From: Leifsonia shinshuensis
GTDB lineage: Bacteria > Actinomycetota > Actinomycetes > Actinomycetales > Microbacteriaceae
DNA length: 64,000 nt
Direction of reading: 5' to 3'
Assembly (NCBI RefSeq): GCF_013410375.1
Contig: NZ_JACCFL010000001.1
Coordinates: 992,001-1,056,000, forward strand
Shown: one piece after another, positions 1-8,631 of the stretch
Numbering within the stretch: the stretch's first letter is position 1
Layout: the number at the start of each line of letters is the position of its first letter
Made by a program: the position numbers and the translations under genes
The notes under the pieces: model-generated
The model's database searches: none
What the model saw: only the letters and a program-made list of their open reading frames with translations
What the model was told of the DNA's origin: nothing

Positions 1-966
1 GCCTCGCATGGCGCCTCCCGCAACTTCAACGTCGCATACACCGAGCCCGAGTATCTCGCCTGGCTCCGTGACGCCCGAGTGCTCTGGGGCGAGCTGGAGG
101 CGGAGTCGCAGGTCGCGCTCTTGGAGCCGACCGGCATCGTCACGCACGGGCGGGGCCGGGATCTCGAGGCCGCGCGGGTCGCGATTTCCGAGGGCGGTTT
201 CGAGGCGGAACTGCTCGACGCCTCCGCCGCCGAGGCACGCTGGCCGGGCCTCCGTTTCGATGGTCCGGTGCTCCACAACCCCGGTGCCGGCCGCCTGCAC
301 GCCGACGCCTCCGTCCGAGCGTTCCTGAGCGGAGCCGCGGCATCCGGAGCGGAACTGGTCTGGCGTACGGCGGTCGCGGATATCGAGATACACGGTGACG
401 ACGACGTGCGCTTCACCGTGACGGATTCGGACGGGAGTCATCGGGTCCACGCGCGACGACTCGTCTGCACGGCCGGCGCGTGGACCGTGAAGGCGCTCGC
501 CGGGGTGAAGGGGGTGACTCTCCCCGCGCTGCGGGTGACGCAGGAGCAGCCCGCGCACTTCCGCCCCCGCGATGCTTCGGCATCCTGGCCCGGGTTCAAC
601 CACCATCCCGCTGGCGACGACCCCGCGACGGCCTGGTTCCCCGCCCCGGTGTACGGCATGCTGACCCCGGGAGAGGGAGTCAAGGCCGGCTGGCACGCGG
701 CCGGACCCCAAGTCGATCCCGACCGCCGCAGCTACGTTCCCGACCCCGCGCGGACCGCGGCGCTCGTCCGGTACGCACAGGAGTGGCTTCCCGGCGTGGA
801 TGCCACGGCGTTCACCGAGATCACGTGCACCTACACCTCGACCGTCGACGCCCGCTTCGTGCTCGACCGCACGGGGCCGGTGGTCGTGGGCGCCGGCTTC
901 TCCGGACACGGCTTCAAGTTCACGCCCGTGATCGGGCGGACGCTCGCGGCACTCGCCTCGAGGTGA
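1..966 (+). CDS. FAD-dependent amine/sarcosine oxidase-like oxidoreductase, 5'-truncated by window edge
   Basis: The reading frame is open from base 1, so the N-terminus, including the Rossmann GxGxxG that binds FAD, lies outside the window. The 321 visible residues begin with ASHGASRNFN, which matches the His-Gly-x-x-Arg stretch after the first FAD segment in monomeric sarcosine oxidase and N-methyltryptophan oxidase (DAO superfamily). The C-terminal motif VVVGAGFSGHGFKFTPVIG is the typical FAD-binding end of that family. The family oxidises secondary or N-methyl amino acids and releases H2O2; the substrate here cannot be read. It is convergent with the HxlR gene that follows. Confidence 0.85.
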   Translation, partial: ASHGASRNFNVAYTEPEYLAWLRDARVLWGELEAESQVALLEPTGIVTHGRGRDLEAARVAISEGGFEAELLDASAAEARWPGLRFDGPVLHNPGAGRLHADASVRAFLSGAAASGAELVWRTAVADIEIHGDDDVRFTVTDSDGSHRVHARRLVCTAGAWTVKALAGVKGVTLPALRVTQEQPAHFRPRDASASWPGFNHHPAGDDPATAWFPAPVYGMLTPGEGVKAGWHAAGPQVDPDRRSYVPDPARTAALVRYAQEWLPGVDATAFTEITCTYTSTVDARFVLDRTGPVVVGAGFSGHGFKFTPVIGRTLAALASR

Positions 967-1079
967 CATGTTTCCACTGAGCCGATCTGCGGTAGCGCGT
1001 CGGTGGGTCCCGCGCCGAGGCTCGGTCGTACGCGACGGGTTTCGACCGGGCGGCGTCTCTCCGCACCCGGCCAACAGCT

Positions 1080-1442
1080 TCACTCGGGTCCTCGGGGAGC
1101 CGCTTCTTGGAAGTCGGTGATCGCCGGGCCGTATTCGCGTGCCCATCGGGTGAGTGCTTCGATCGGTTCGTCCAGGGTGCGACCGAGTTCGGTGAGGGTG
1201 TAGTCCACGTGCCGACCGTTCAGGGGCACGCGCTCGACGAGTCCATAGCTCTGGAGTCGTCGCACTGTCTGGGTGAGGACCTTGCGTGAGACCCCGCCGA
1301 TCAGCTCGATGAGTTCGGTGTGTCTGCGCGGTCGGTCGCGCAGCGCGTGGAGTACGAGTACGGCCCATTTATCGGACAGTATCTCGATGGCCAGCCGCGT
1401 GGGGCAATCGGCGAGGAACACGGAGCCGGCCTGATCGAGCAT
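1080..1442 (-). CDS. HxlR-family winged-helix transcriptional regulator
   Basis: The 120-residue protein has the compact HxlR layout: an N-terminal CPTR with a single conserved cysteine (C13), a winged helix (LIGGVSRKVLTQTVRRLQSYGLVER) and the wing DYTLTELG. Many family members sense quinones, aldehydes or electrophiles through this N-terminal cysteine. The gene is divergent from a quinone oxidoreductase-like MDR gene 83 bp away, and a perfect inverted repeat lies between them next to its own start codon. That arrangement suggests autoregulation plus control of the neighbour. Confidence 0.9.
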   Translation of the reverse strand: MLDQAGSVFLADCPTRLAIEILSDKWAVLVLHALRDRPRRHTELIELIGGVSRKVLTQTVRRLQSYGLVERVPLNGRHVDYTLTELGRTLDEPIEALTRWAREYGPAITDFQEAAPRGPE

Positions 1443-1450
1443 GGCCCCAC

Positions 1451-1466
1451 GTTACCTCTCGGTAAC
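1451..1466. promoter_or_regulatory. Candidate HxlR operator
   Basis: GTTACC-TCTC-GGTAAC is a perfect 6+4+6 inverted repeat in the 83-bp divergent gap between the HxlR and MDR genes. It sits 8 bp from the regulator's ATG. HxlR proteins bind short inverted repeats of this kind. The assignment rests on position and symmetry only. Confidence 0.5.
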
Positions 1467-1525
1467 CGTCGCGTTCGTAGTGTGGAAGACGGCTGGGGGC
1501 ACGTCCTGGCGGGAGAGGAGTTCAC

Positions 1526-2512
1526 ATGTCGCGCGTCGTCGTCTTCGACCGGTTCGGAGGGCCGGAGGTTTTGCAGGTGGTGGAGGAGGAGGCGCCGGAA
1601 CCGTCTCCGGGGGACGTCAGGGTGAGGATCGAGGCGACCGCGGTCAATCCGATCGATGCGATGATGCGCGCCGGAACGTCGCCGGCGCCGGTGCCCCTTC
1701 CGGGCGCCCGGTTGGGTGTGGAGGCGACGGGGATCGTGGAGGCGGTCGGAGACGGAGTCGGAGGTGTCTCGGTGAGCGACGCGGTGATTGTCACGGCCAT
1801 CCCTGATGCGCACCTCCGGGGCAGTTATGCGGATCGCATCACGATTGCTGCGACCTCCGTCATCCCTCGTCCCGCCGGACTCACTGTTCCGGAGGCTGCG
1901 GCCGTCTGGGTGGCCTTCTCGACGGCGTTCGGTGCGCTGGTGGAAGTCGCGGGGATGCGGCCGGGGGACCGGGTGGTGATCTCTGGCGCATCGGGGAGCG
2001 TCGGGCGGGCGGCGATCCAGCTCGCGAACCGCATCGGCGCCGTGCCGATCGCGGTCACCCGCCGTTCGGCCCGGCGCGCGGAGCTGCGAGCGGCCGGGGC
2101 GGCCGAAGTCGTTGCCACGGACCACGACGATCTCGTCGGCGCCGTTCGGGAGATCACCCGCGGCGCGGGAGCTGACATGGCACTGGATCTGGTTCGGGGA
2201 CCGGGACAGAGGGATCTCATCCGGGCGCTTCGTCCCTCCGGGACACTCGTCGCGGCGGGCTTCCTGGACAACCGACCGACGCCCGTGGTCGGGGATCCGA
2301 CCGTGCGGGTCGCGAACTACCGGGGATTCGACTTCCTTTCGGATGCCGACGTCGTCGCCCGCATGGAGACCTCCCTGAACGCCGGTGTTCGGGCCGGCAC
2401 GTTCCGCCCGGCCCTCGACACCGTGGTCCCGCTGGAGCGGATCGCGGAGGCGCACGAACGTTTCGAGAGCGGCGAGAACGGCGGGCGCAAGATCGTCGTC
2501 GCGGCCGGCTGA
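1526..2512 (+). CDS. Zinc-independent MDR NADP(H) oxidoreductase (quinone oxidoreductase-like)
   Basis: This 328-residue medium-chain dehydrogenase/reductase lacks the catalytic zinc ligands of alcohol dehydrogenases and has the nucleotide motif GASGSVGRAAIQLA near residue 152, as in zeta-crystallin/QOR proteins. The family reduces quinones or activated alkenes with NADPH. A good ribosome site (GAGAGGAG, 5 nt spacing) supports the ATG at 1526. It is divergent from the HxlR regulator, a common pairing in which the regulator senses a reactive compound and the reductase removes it. The specific substrate is unknown. Confidence 0.85.
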   Translation: MSRVVVFDRFGGPEVLQVVEEEAPEPSPGDVRVRIEATAVNPIDAMMRAGTSPAPVPLPGARLGVEATGIVEAVGDGVGGVSVSDAVIVTAIPDAHLRGSYADRITIAATSVIPRPAGLTVPEAAAVWVAFSTAFGALVEVAGMRPGDRVVISGASGSVGRAAIQLANRIGAVPIAVTRRSARRAELRAAGAAEVVATDHDDLVGAVREITRGAGADMALDLVRGPGQRDLIRALRPSGTLVAAGFLDNRPTPVVGDPTVRVANYRGFDFLSDADVVARMETSLNAGVRAGTFRPALDTVVPLERIAEAHERFESGENGGRKIVVAAG

Positions 2513-2547
2513 GCCTCGATCCGAACGCTCAGGTCCCGCTGCCGCGT

Positions 2548-4074
2548 TCAGCGGAGCGCGGCGCGCAGTGCGGTCGCGGCGCCCACGAGCTCTCGGGTGT
2601 ACTCCTCGCGTGGGGAGGTGAAGAGGTCGTCGGGTCGCCCCTCCTCCACGATGCGTCCGTCCTTGAGCACGATGATGCGGTCTGCTAGTGAGCGGACGAC
2701 CGCGAGGTCGTGGCTGATGAAGAGGTACGCCACACCCGTGCGGTCTTTGAGCTCGGCCAGCAGGTCGAGGATGTGCGCCTGGACCGAGACGTCCAGTGCC
2801 GATGTGACTTCGTCGCACACCACGAGAGGCACGGGACCCGCGAACGCGCGGGCGATGGCCACGCGCTGCTTCTGACCACCTGACAGCTCTCGGGGCAGCT
2901 TGTCGAGTACGTCGCTGGGCAGGCCGACCGCGTCGGCGAGCGTCCGGGACTCCCAGTCGCCGCCGAGCAGTCGGATGGATCGGGTCAGGACCTGACGGAC
3001 GGTGCGGCGGGGGTTGAGGGAGGCGTCGGGGTTCTGGAAGACCATCTGAACGTGGATGCGTCCCGCGGGGCCGTGCAGTTCGCGCGTGCCGCCGTGCGAG
3101 GTGAGCCCGGCGGCGATGCGGCCGAGCGTCGACTTGCCGCTGCCCGATTCGCCGACGACGCCGAGCGTCTCTCCTGCGGCGACGGTCAGGGAGACTCCGT
3201 CGAGTGCGCGCTTGCGGCCGAAGTCCTTGGTGACCGACCGGAGGTCCAGCAGCGTCCGTGACTCCTGCCGTTCGCGCCCTGGCCGGCCGTCGAGCGAGGG
3301 GAGGGCTGCCACGAGCTCGCGGGAGTACGGGTGGGTCGGCCGGGTCAGCAGCCGGCGCGCTTCGGCGCGCTCGACCACGGTTCCCTGACGGAGGACGGCC
3401 ACGCTATCGCAGTGCGTCGCCACCAGCGGCAGATTGTGGCTGATGAGCAGCGTTGCGAACCTGCGCTCCCTCCGTAGCCGCTCGATGAGGTCGAGGATCC
3501 CGGCCTCCACCTTGCTGTCGAGACCGGTGGTCGGCTCATCGAGGATCAGCAGTCGCGGATCGGTGGCGAGCGCCATGGCGATGACCGCGCGCTGCTGTTG
3601 GCCCCCGGACAGCTCGTGCGGATAGCGGCGCAGGATGGCGTCCGGTTCGGGAAGGTCGACGCTCGCCGCCGCGTCGGCGGCGGCAGCCCAGGCGGCCGAG
3701 CGGGACGAGCCCGCGATGCGGTACACCTCGGCGAGCTGGGCTCCGATGCTGGAGGTGGGGTTCAGTGCGAGCCCTGGCTCCTGGTAGACGACTCCGACGG
3801 ATCCCGCGCGGTACCGGCGAAGCTCGGCGACGTCGAGTGCCGGCACGTTGTGGTCGTCGACGATGAGCCGATCGGCGGTGATGGTCGCGTTGGCGGGCAG
3901 ATAACGGGTGAGGGCCAGGGCGATGGTGCTCTTCCCCGAGCCCGATTCGCCCACGAGCCCGTACGACTCGCCCGCGTGGATGGTCAGGTCGACGCCGGAG
4001 ACCACCCGGCGCGTCGCACCACCGATCCGGTAGTCGATGTTCAGGTTCGTCACGTCGACGATGGGGTCGCTCAT
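2548..4074 (-). CDS. Double ATP-binding subunit of a dipeptide/opine-type ABC importer (DppD-DppF fusion)
   Basis: One 508-residue chain holds two ABC ATPase domains. The first has Walker A GESGSGKST (42-50), signature LSGGQ (155-159) and Walker B LLILDE (175-180). The second has Walker A at 308-316, LSGGQ at 397-401 and LVVCDE at 417-422. Fusion of the two ATPases is common in actinobacterial peptide/nickel/opine (PepT family) importers. It is the last gene of the operon: its ATG overlaps the stop of the permease before it (ATGA), and a strong AAGGAGGTG ribosome site lies 8 nt upstream inside that permease gene. Confidence 0.95.
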   Translation of the reverse strand: MSDPIVDVTNLNIDYRIGGATRRVVSGVDLTIHAGESYGLVGESGSGKSTIALALTRYLPANATITADRLIVDDHNVPALDVAELRRYRAGSVGVVYQEPGLALNPTSSIGAQLAEVYRIAGSSRSAAWAAAADAAASVDLPEPDAILRRYPHELSGGQQQRAVIAMALATDPRLLILDEPTTGLDSKVEAGILDLIERLRRERRFATLLISHNLPLVATHCDSVAVLRQGTVVERAEARRLLTRPTHPYSRELVAALPSLDGRPGRERQESRTLLDLRSVTKDFGRKRALDGVSLTVAAGETLGVVGESGSGKSTLGRIAAGLTSHGGTRELHGPAGRIHVQMVFQNPDASLNPRRTVRQVLTRSIRLLGGDWESRTLADAVGLPSDVLDKLPRELSGGQKQRVAIARAFAGPVPLVVCDEVTSALDVSVQAHILDLLAELKDRTGVAYLFISHDLAVVRSLADRIIVLKDGRIVEEGRPDDLFTSPREEYTRELVGAATALRAALR

Positions 4075-5003
4075 CGGTCGAGCACCTCCTTGAGGTTGTC
4101 GGCGATCAGGTGCACGGCCACGACCAGGGACGCGATCGCGGCGGCCGGGAACAGCACGGTCCAGCCCGCACTCTGCAGATACGCGCGGTTGTCACTGATC
4201 GCGAGCCCCCAGTCCGGCGACGGCGGGGCGGAGGCGAGGCCCAGGAACGACAGCGACGACGAGATGAAGATCGCCGCGGCGAGGCTGAGCGTGGCCTGGA
4301 TGAGGATGGTCGGGAAGATGTTCGGCAGCAGCTCGCGGAACAGGATGCGCACGGTGGACTCCCGCTGCAGTTTCGCGGTCGTGACGTACTGCTTTCCCAT
4401 CTCGGTCAGCACCGCCGCGCGAATGATTCGCGCGATACCCGGGGCGAAGACGAGGCCGACCGTGAGAATCAGAGTCGGGACGCTCGCGCCGAAGGCTCCG
4501 ACGATCACGAGGATGAAGATGAGTGTCGGCAGTGCCAGGAAGACGTCGAAGGCCCGCATGAACGCCGTGTCGACCCAGCCGCGGTGGTAGCCGGCGATGA
4601 GTCCGAGCGTGCTTCCGAGCACGGTCGCGAGGATGGTTCCGGCCGGCCCGATGGCCAGCGCGGGCTCGGCTCCGGCCAGAACGCGCGCGAACACGTCACG
4701 GCCGATGTCGTCGGTGCCGAACCAGTGCGCGGCCGAGGGAGGCGCCAGGTGCTGACCGGTGTCGGCGAACGGGTGGAGGCCGAACCACCGCCAGCCGACG
4801 GCGGCGACGATCCAGAACAGCACGACGAGCGCGCTGAGCACGAACGTCGGGCGCCGCAGCAGCTGGAGCGCGACTCGGTGCCGTGCCGCGGGACGGGGAT
4901 CCGCCGGCCCGGCGGCCTCCGGCGGTTCGCCGGGCGATGTCCGGGTCGTGGAGGTCGCCTCGAGCGCTTCAGTGCCCGCCAGGCCCACGTCGTCGATCGC
5001 CAT
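4071..5003 (-). CDS. ABC importer permease, DppC-type
   Basis: This 310-residue inner-membrane permease has an N-terminal cytoplasmic stretch, a first membrane helix (FVLSALVVLFWIVAAVGW), the DppC-family motif HWFGTDDIGRDVFARVLAG, and the EAA-type coupling loop around IARIIRAAVLTEMGKQYV. I prefer the ATG at 5003, one base after the stop of the upstream permease, because GAAGGA lies at the right distance; a start at 5018 would overlap that stop. It pairs with the DppB-type gene to form the channel. Confidence 0.92.
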   Translation of the reverse strand: MAIDDVGLAGTEALEATSTTRTSPGEPPEAAGPADPRPAARHRVALQLLRRPTFVLSALVVLFWIVAAVGWRWFGLHPFADTGQHLAPPSAAHWFGTDDIGRDVFARVLAGAEPALAIGPAGTILATVLGSTLGLIAGYHRGWVDTAFMRAFDVFLALPTLIFILVIVGAFGASVPTLILTVGLVFAPGIARIIRAAVLTEMGKQYVTTAKLQRESTVRILFRELLPNIFPTILIQATLSLAAAIFISSSLSFLGLASAPPSPDWGLAISDNRAYLQSAGWTVLFPAAAIASLVVAVHLIADNLKEVLDR

Positions 5004-5004
5004 C

Positions 5005-6045
5005 TCAGTCCTTCGCATCGAAGCGGATCCGCGGGTCGACGAGCGCGAAGACCAGATCGGTGAGCAGGAGTGCCAGCAGGGAGACGACTCCGGTAACCAT
5101 CACCCCGGCCTCCAGGAGAACGATGTCCTTCTTCTGCGTCGCGGTGACGAGCAGTGCCCCGAGCCCGGGGTAGCCGAACAGGGATTCGACGATGGCGCTG
5201 CCGCCGAGCAGGGTGCCCAGGTAGATGCCGAGGAGCGAGATCGTGGGGATCAGTGCGTTGCGGGCGACGTGCGATCGCACCACCTGCGAGGGGGGCAGCC
5301 CTTTGAGCACCGCCGTACGGTGGTACTGCGAGGTCAGCGTCTCGAGCGTTCCGGTGCGGACCATCCGCACGAGAACGGCCAGGTACCCGAGCGCCAGCGT
5401 GATCGCCGGCAGGGTCATGGCCCGCAGGTGCAGCAGTGGATCGGCGGAGGTCGCATCCGCGGCCGAGCTGACCGGCACCCAGCCGAGCCACACCGAGAAG
5501 ACGATCAGGAAGACGACGCCGATCACAAACTCGGGCACAGCGGACAGCGACATGAGCACCACGGTGATGAGTCGATCGGTCCGTCTGCCCTCCCGGTACG
5601 CCTGTACCGCGCCGAGGGCGATCGCCACCGGCACGACGATCACGAAGGCATAGAGGCCCAGCAGCAGCGAGTTGCCGAGGCGGCCGAGGATGAGCTCGGA
5701 CGCGGGCTGCGCGTAGATGAGGCTGACGCCCCAGTCGCCCGTGACGAATCCGCCGAGCCAGTGCAGGTACCGTTCGACGATGCTGCCGTCGAGTCCGTGC
5801 GCGTTGTTCCACGCGGCCACCTGCGTGGCGGTGGCGTACGGGCCGAGAGCGTTCCTCCCCGGGTCGCCGGGGACGACCTGGACGAGCCAGAACACCAGCA
5901 CCGAGACCACGAGCAGCACGAGCGGGATCTGCACGAGCCGCCGGCCGGCGAGCCGGGTGAGCGCGAGGTGGCGCGGCGCGAGCGCACGCAGCCCCCGCCC
6001 GCGCGACGGATCGGCGTCGCGGAGGCGGGGGCTGGTGGTCGTCAC
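5005..6045 (-). CDS. ABC importer permease, DppB-type
   Basis: The 346-residue protein has six predicted membrane spans and the DppB hallmarks: the first span followed by VVPGDPGRNALGP, a long periplasmic loop, and the coupling segment YHRTAVLKGLPPSQVVRSHVARNALIP. The start is GTG at 6045 with AGGAG 7 nt upstream. It lies between the binding protein and the DppC-type permease in the operon and forms half of the membrane pore. Confidence 0.93.
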   Translation of the reverse strand: MTTTSPRLRDADPSRGRGLRALAPRHLALTRLAGRRLVQIPLVLLVVSVLVFWLVQVVPGDPGRNALGPYATATQVAAWNNAHGLDGSIVERYLHWLGGFVTGDWGVSLIYAQPASELILGRLGNSLLLGLYAFVIVVPVAIALGAVQAYREGRRTDRLITVVLMSLSAVPEFVIGVVFLIVFSVWLGWVPVSSAADATSADPLLHLRAMTLPAITLALGYLAVLVRMVRTGTLETLTSQYHRTAVLKGLPPSQVVRSHVARNALIPTISLLGIYLGTLLGGSAIVESLFGYPGLGALLVTATQKKDIVLLEAGVMVTGVVSLLALLLTDLVFALVDPRIRFDAKD

Positions 6046-6091
6046 GGGTCGGCTCCTGGTGGGATTCGGTCGTGGTGGGATCGCGGCCGGG

Positions 6092-7639
6092 TCAGCCGGT
6101 GATCGTGATGCCCTTGAAGGAGTAGCCGGTGTAGAAGTCCAGCGCTCCGGGGAACTGGCCGTGCACCCGCTTGTTCTGCAGGACCTTGGCCTTGGCGAAC
6201 GTGGGCACGATCACGGCGAGGTCCTTCCACTGGGTGGCGGCGATCTCGTTGACGAGCTTCTGGCGCTCGGTCTTGTCGGTCGCCTTGTCGTAGGCGGCCG
6301 AGGTGGCCTCCAGCTGCGGGTTGGAGTAGTGAGACGCGTTCCACGCCGCCCCCGCGGTGAAGATGAGCGAGATGTACTGCGACGGGGCGCGCACCGCCCA
6401 GTTGGTGATGGTCAGCGGCGCGTTCAGCCACGGCGAGTTCGCGCCGTCGGCGTAGTACTGCTCGCTCGTGAGCACCTTGAGGCCGACTTTGAAGCCCGTC
6501 ACCGCGTTGAGCTGCTGCTGCAGCACCTCGCCGTAGAGCTTGTTGTCGGTGGTGATGTCGAACGAGACCGTCTTGCCGCCGAGGAGTTCGGCCACCTTGG
6601 CAGTGTCCTTCTGACGCTGGTCCAGTCCCTGGGGCTGGATCGGGTAGTCCGGGAAGTAGGTCGTATCGTTCGCCACGACGGCGTTGCCGCCGTAGACGTT
6701 CTTCACCAGGCCGGGCCGGTCGATCGCCCAGGCGACGGCCTGGCGAACCTTCGGGTCGTCGAACGGCGCCGCAGTGACGTTGAGGAAGATGCCGTCGAAC
6801 TTGTTGTAGCCGGAGCTGACCTCGTTGTAGTCGGAGGCCTTCACCGCTGCGGCGACCTCGCTCGACTGGTCGATGCGGTCGATCTCGCCGGCCTGGAACG
6901 CGAGCAACTCGGCCTGGGTGTCGGCATAGACCTTGAGCTCGACGCCGGAGATCGTGATGTCCTTGGCGTCCCAGTACTTGAGGTTCTTCGAGAACGTCGC
7001 CCCCTGGCCGGGAGTGAACTTGTCCAGGACGAACTGGCCGGCGCCGATCGGGTGCTTGAGCCAGTCGCCCGGCGTGTAGCCGGCGGGCAGGATGGCGGTG
7101 TTCGCGCCCGTCAGCAGACGGGGGAAGTCGGAGAACGGGCGTGCCAGCGTGAAGACGACGCTCTGGTCGTCGTTCCCCGCCGCCACGGACGAGAGGATGC
7201 CGTCGAACGAGCTCTTGCCCGGCGACTTGCTGTCCTTGGCGGTGATGGCGTCGAAGGTGGCGACGACGTCTTTCGCGGTGACGGGCTTCCCGTCGTTGAA
7301 GTCGGCGCCCTTCCTCAGCGCGACCGTCCAGGTGAGACCGTCCGCCGACGGCTTCCATGAGGTGGCCAGCCGTGGCACGAGGTCGCCCTTCGCGTCGAGG
7401 CTGATCAGGCCTTCGGAGGCGAGGCCGGTCAGGAGCATGGCGTTGTAGTCGGCTGCGGTGAGCGGATCGATGTCGCCGCCCGGATCGGTGATCGGGATGC
7501 GGTAGACGCCGCTCGCGCTGCTCGAGGATGTCGGTGTCGCGCCTCCGGAGGTGGCGCAGCCGGCGAGGAGCAGGGCTGCAGAGGCGAGAGTGGCGGCGAG
7601 TGCGGCCGCACGTCGTCGCGGGGACGTTCGGATGGTCAT
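6092..7639 (-). CDS. Extracellular solute-binding lipoprotein, family 5 (dipeptide/opine type)
   Basis: The 515-residue protein starts MTIRTSPRRR, continues with a hydrophobic helix and has the lipobox LLAGC with the lipidated Cys at residue 28. The mature part has SBP_bac_5 signatures such as LVPRLATSWKPSADGLTWTV and the hinge VRQAVAWAIDR. The frame is open far upstream, but the ATG at 7639 has AGGAG 6 nt before it and the only signal peptide. Family 5 proteins bind peptides, opines, nickel, glutathione or small S/N compounds. Given the LLM monooxygenases next door, an organosulfur ligand is plausible but inferred. Confidence 0.93.
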   Translation of the reverse strand: MTIRTSPRRRAAALAATLASAALLLAGCATSGGATPTSSSSASGVYRIPITDPGGDIDPLTAADYNAMLLTGLASEGLISLDAKGDLVPRLATSWKPSADGLTWTVALRKGADFNDGKPVTAKDVVATFDAITAKDSKSPGKSSFDGILSSVAAGNDDQSVVFTLARPFSDFPRLLTGANTAILPAGYTPGDWLKHPIGAGQFVLDKFTPGQGATFSKNLKYWDAKDITISGVELKVYADTQAELLAFQAGEIDRIDQSSEVAAAVKASDYNEVSSGYNKFDGIFLNVTAAPFDDPKVRQAVAWAIDRPGLVKNVYGGNAVVANDTTYFPDYPIQPQGLDQRQKDTAKVAELLGGKTVSFDITTDNKLYGEVLQQQLNAVTGFKVGLKVLTSEQYYADGANSPWLNAPLTITNWAVRAPSQYISLIFTAGAAWNASHYSNPQLEATSAAYDKATDKTERQKLVNEIAATQWKDLAVIVPTFAKAKVLQNKRVHGQFPGALDFYTGYSFKGITITG

Positions 7640-7692
7640 TCGGGTCTCCTGGCTGTGAGCGTTCGGGCTGTGGCGTGGTGCGGGTGGTGCGG

Positions 7693-8487
7693 TCAGTGAG
7701 GTCCGCCGTCGACCGTCAGGTCGAGGCGTTCTGTGTAGAAGGCGACGCGTCCGGCGATCGCGGCGACATCGTCCTTGGGGTTGCCGTACGACCAGGCGAC
7801 GTCGTCGAGAGTTCCGTCGGCGAGGCTCCAGTACTGCGTGGTGTGCCCCTTGTACGGGCAGGAGGTCTCTGTGCTGCTCGTCTTCAGCGCCGAGAAATTC
7901 ACATGCTCCGGCGGGAAGTAGTAGCGGGGGAGGAGCCCGGTCTCGTACACGATGACGGTCTCGTCGCTGTCGGCGAGGACGACTCCATCGCGCGAGACGG
8001 TGACCCGTCGGCTGCTGGGGAGCGCATCCACCCTGCTGAACTGGTCGCGCGGGTGCGTGAACACCGGCTGCTCCTCCTCCAGCCAGCGGTCGAGCACTCC
8101 GGGGAACCAGCTGACCCCGAGGAAACCGCCGAGCTCTGGAACGTCCCAGCTCCAGGCCGCGTGCCGGATGAGCCGATCGCCGACGCGCAGGTCGTACCAC
8201 TGGGCGGGAGCCTGTCGCGGACGGTAGTAGCCGAGGTCGCCCTCGGGCGCGTCCGTCTCCTCGAGCAGATCGGTTCGGACGTCGGCGAGCGGGAATCCGT
8301 ACTCGGGGACCTTGTGGCGAGGCTCCCAGACGAGGAGCTGGCGCCGGCTGTCGACGACGGCGACATCCCCGGCGAAGCCGCGGACCCAGCGCTCGCTGGG
8401 ATGGAAGCTCCAGGTCTCTGGGTAGGCCGGGAAGCGCTGCACGAGGTTCGCGGTCACGGGTGGGAGCCAGGTCTGATCGGTGGGCAT
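7693..8487 (-). CDS. Tandem DUF427 domain protein
   Basis: The 264-residue protein contains two copies of the DUF427 (nucleotidyltransferase-like) fold: one near residues 25-90 and one near 150-255, the latter carrying the family motif TSCPYKG. The function of the family is not established. I chose the ATG at 8487 because GAAGG lies 8 nt upstream; starts at 8556 or 8565 are also in frame but would fill the divergent promoter gap. It precedes the binding-protein gene by 53 bp on the same strand, so it is probably the first gene of the importer operon. Confidence 0.82.
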   Translation of the reverse strand: MPTDQTWLPPVTANLVQRFPAYPETWSFHPSERWVRGFAGDVAVVDSRRQLLVWEPRHKVPEYGFPLADVRTDLLEETDAPEGDLGYYRPRQAPAQWYDLRVGDRLIRHAAWSWDVPELGGFLGVSWFPGVLDRWLEEEQPVFTHPRDQFSRVDALPSSRRVTVSRDGVVLADSDETVIVYETGLLPRYYFPPEHVNFSALKTSSTETSCPYKGHTTQYWSLADGTLDDVAWSYGNPKDDVAAIAGRVAFYTERLDLTVDGGPH

Positions 8488-8631
8488 GGGTGGAACCTTC
8501 ACGTCGTTCGCGTCGGGCGCGCCACCCTCGCCGACACACAACGAAATCTCTGACATATCCCGCAATAGAGGCTCCCGTGACGCCGGGAGCCGTGGCTAGA
8601 TTGGCCGCCTTCACGAGAAACGGAGACCCCG
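8488..8631. promoter_or_regulatory. Divergent promoter gap with an 8-bp inverted repeat
   Basis: This 144-bp gap feeds the leftward importer operon and the rightward monooxygenase operon. GGCTCCCG-TGACGC-CGGGAGCC (8570-8591) is a perfect 8+6+8 inverted repeat followed at once by TAGATT (8597-8602), a plausible -10 box for the rightward genes. The repeat could be an operator or a 5' RNA hairpin; the sequence alone does not decide. Confidence 0.45.
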
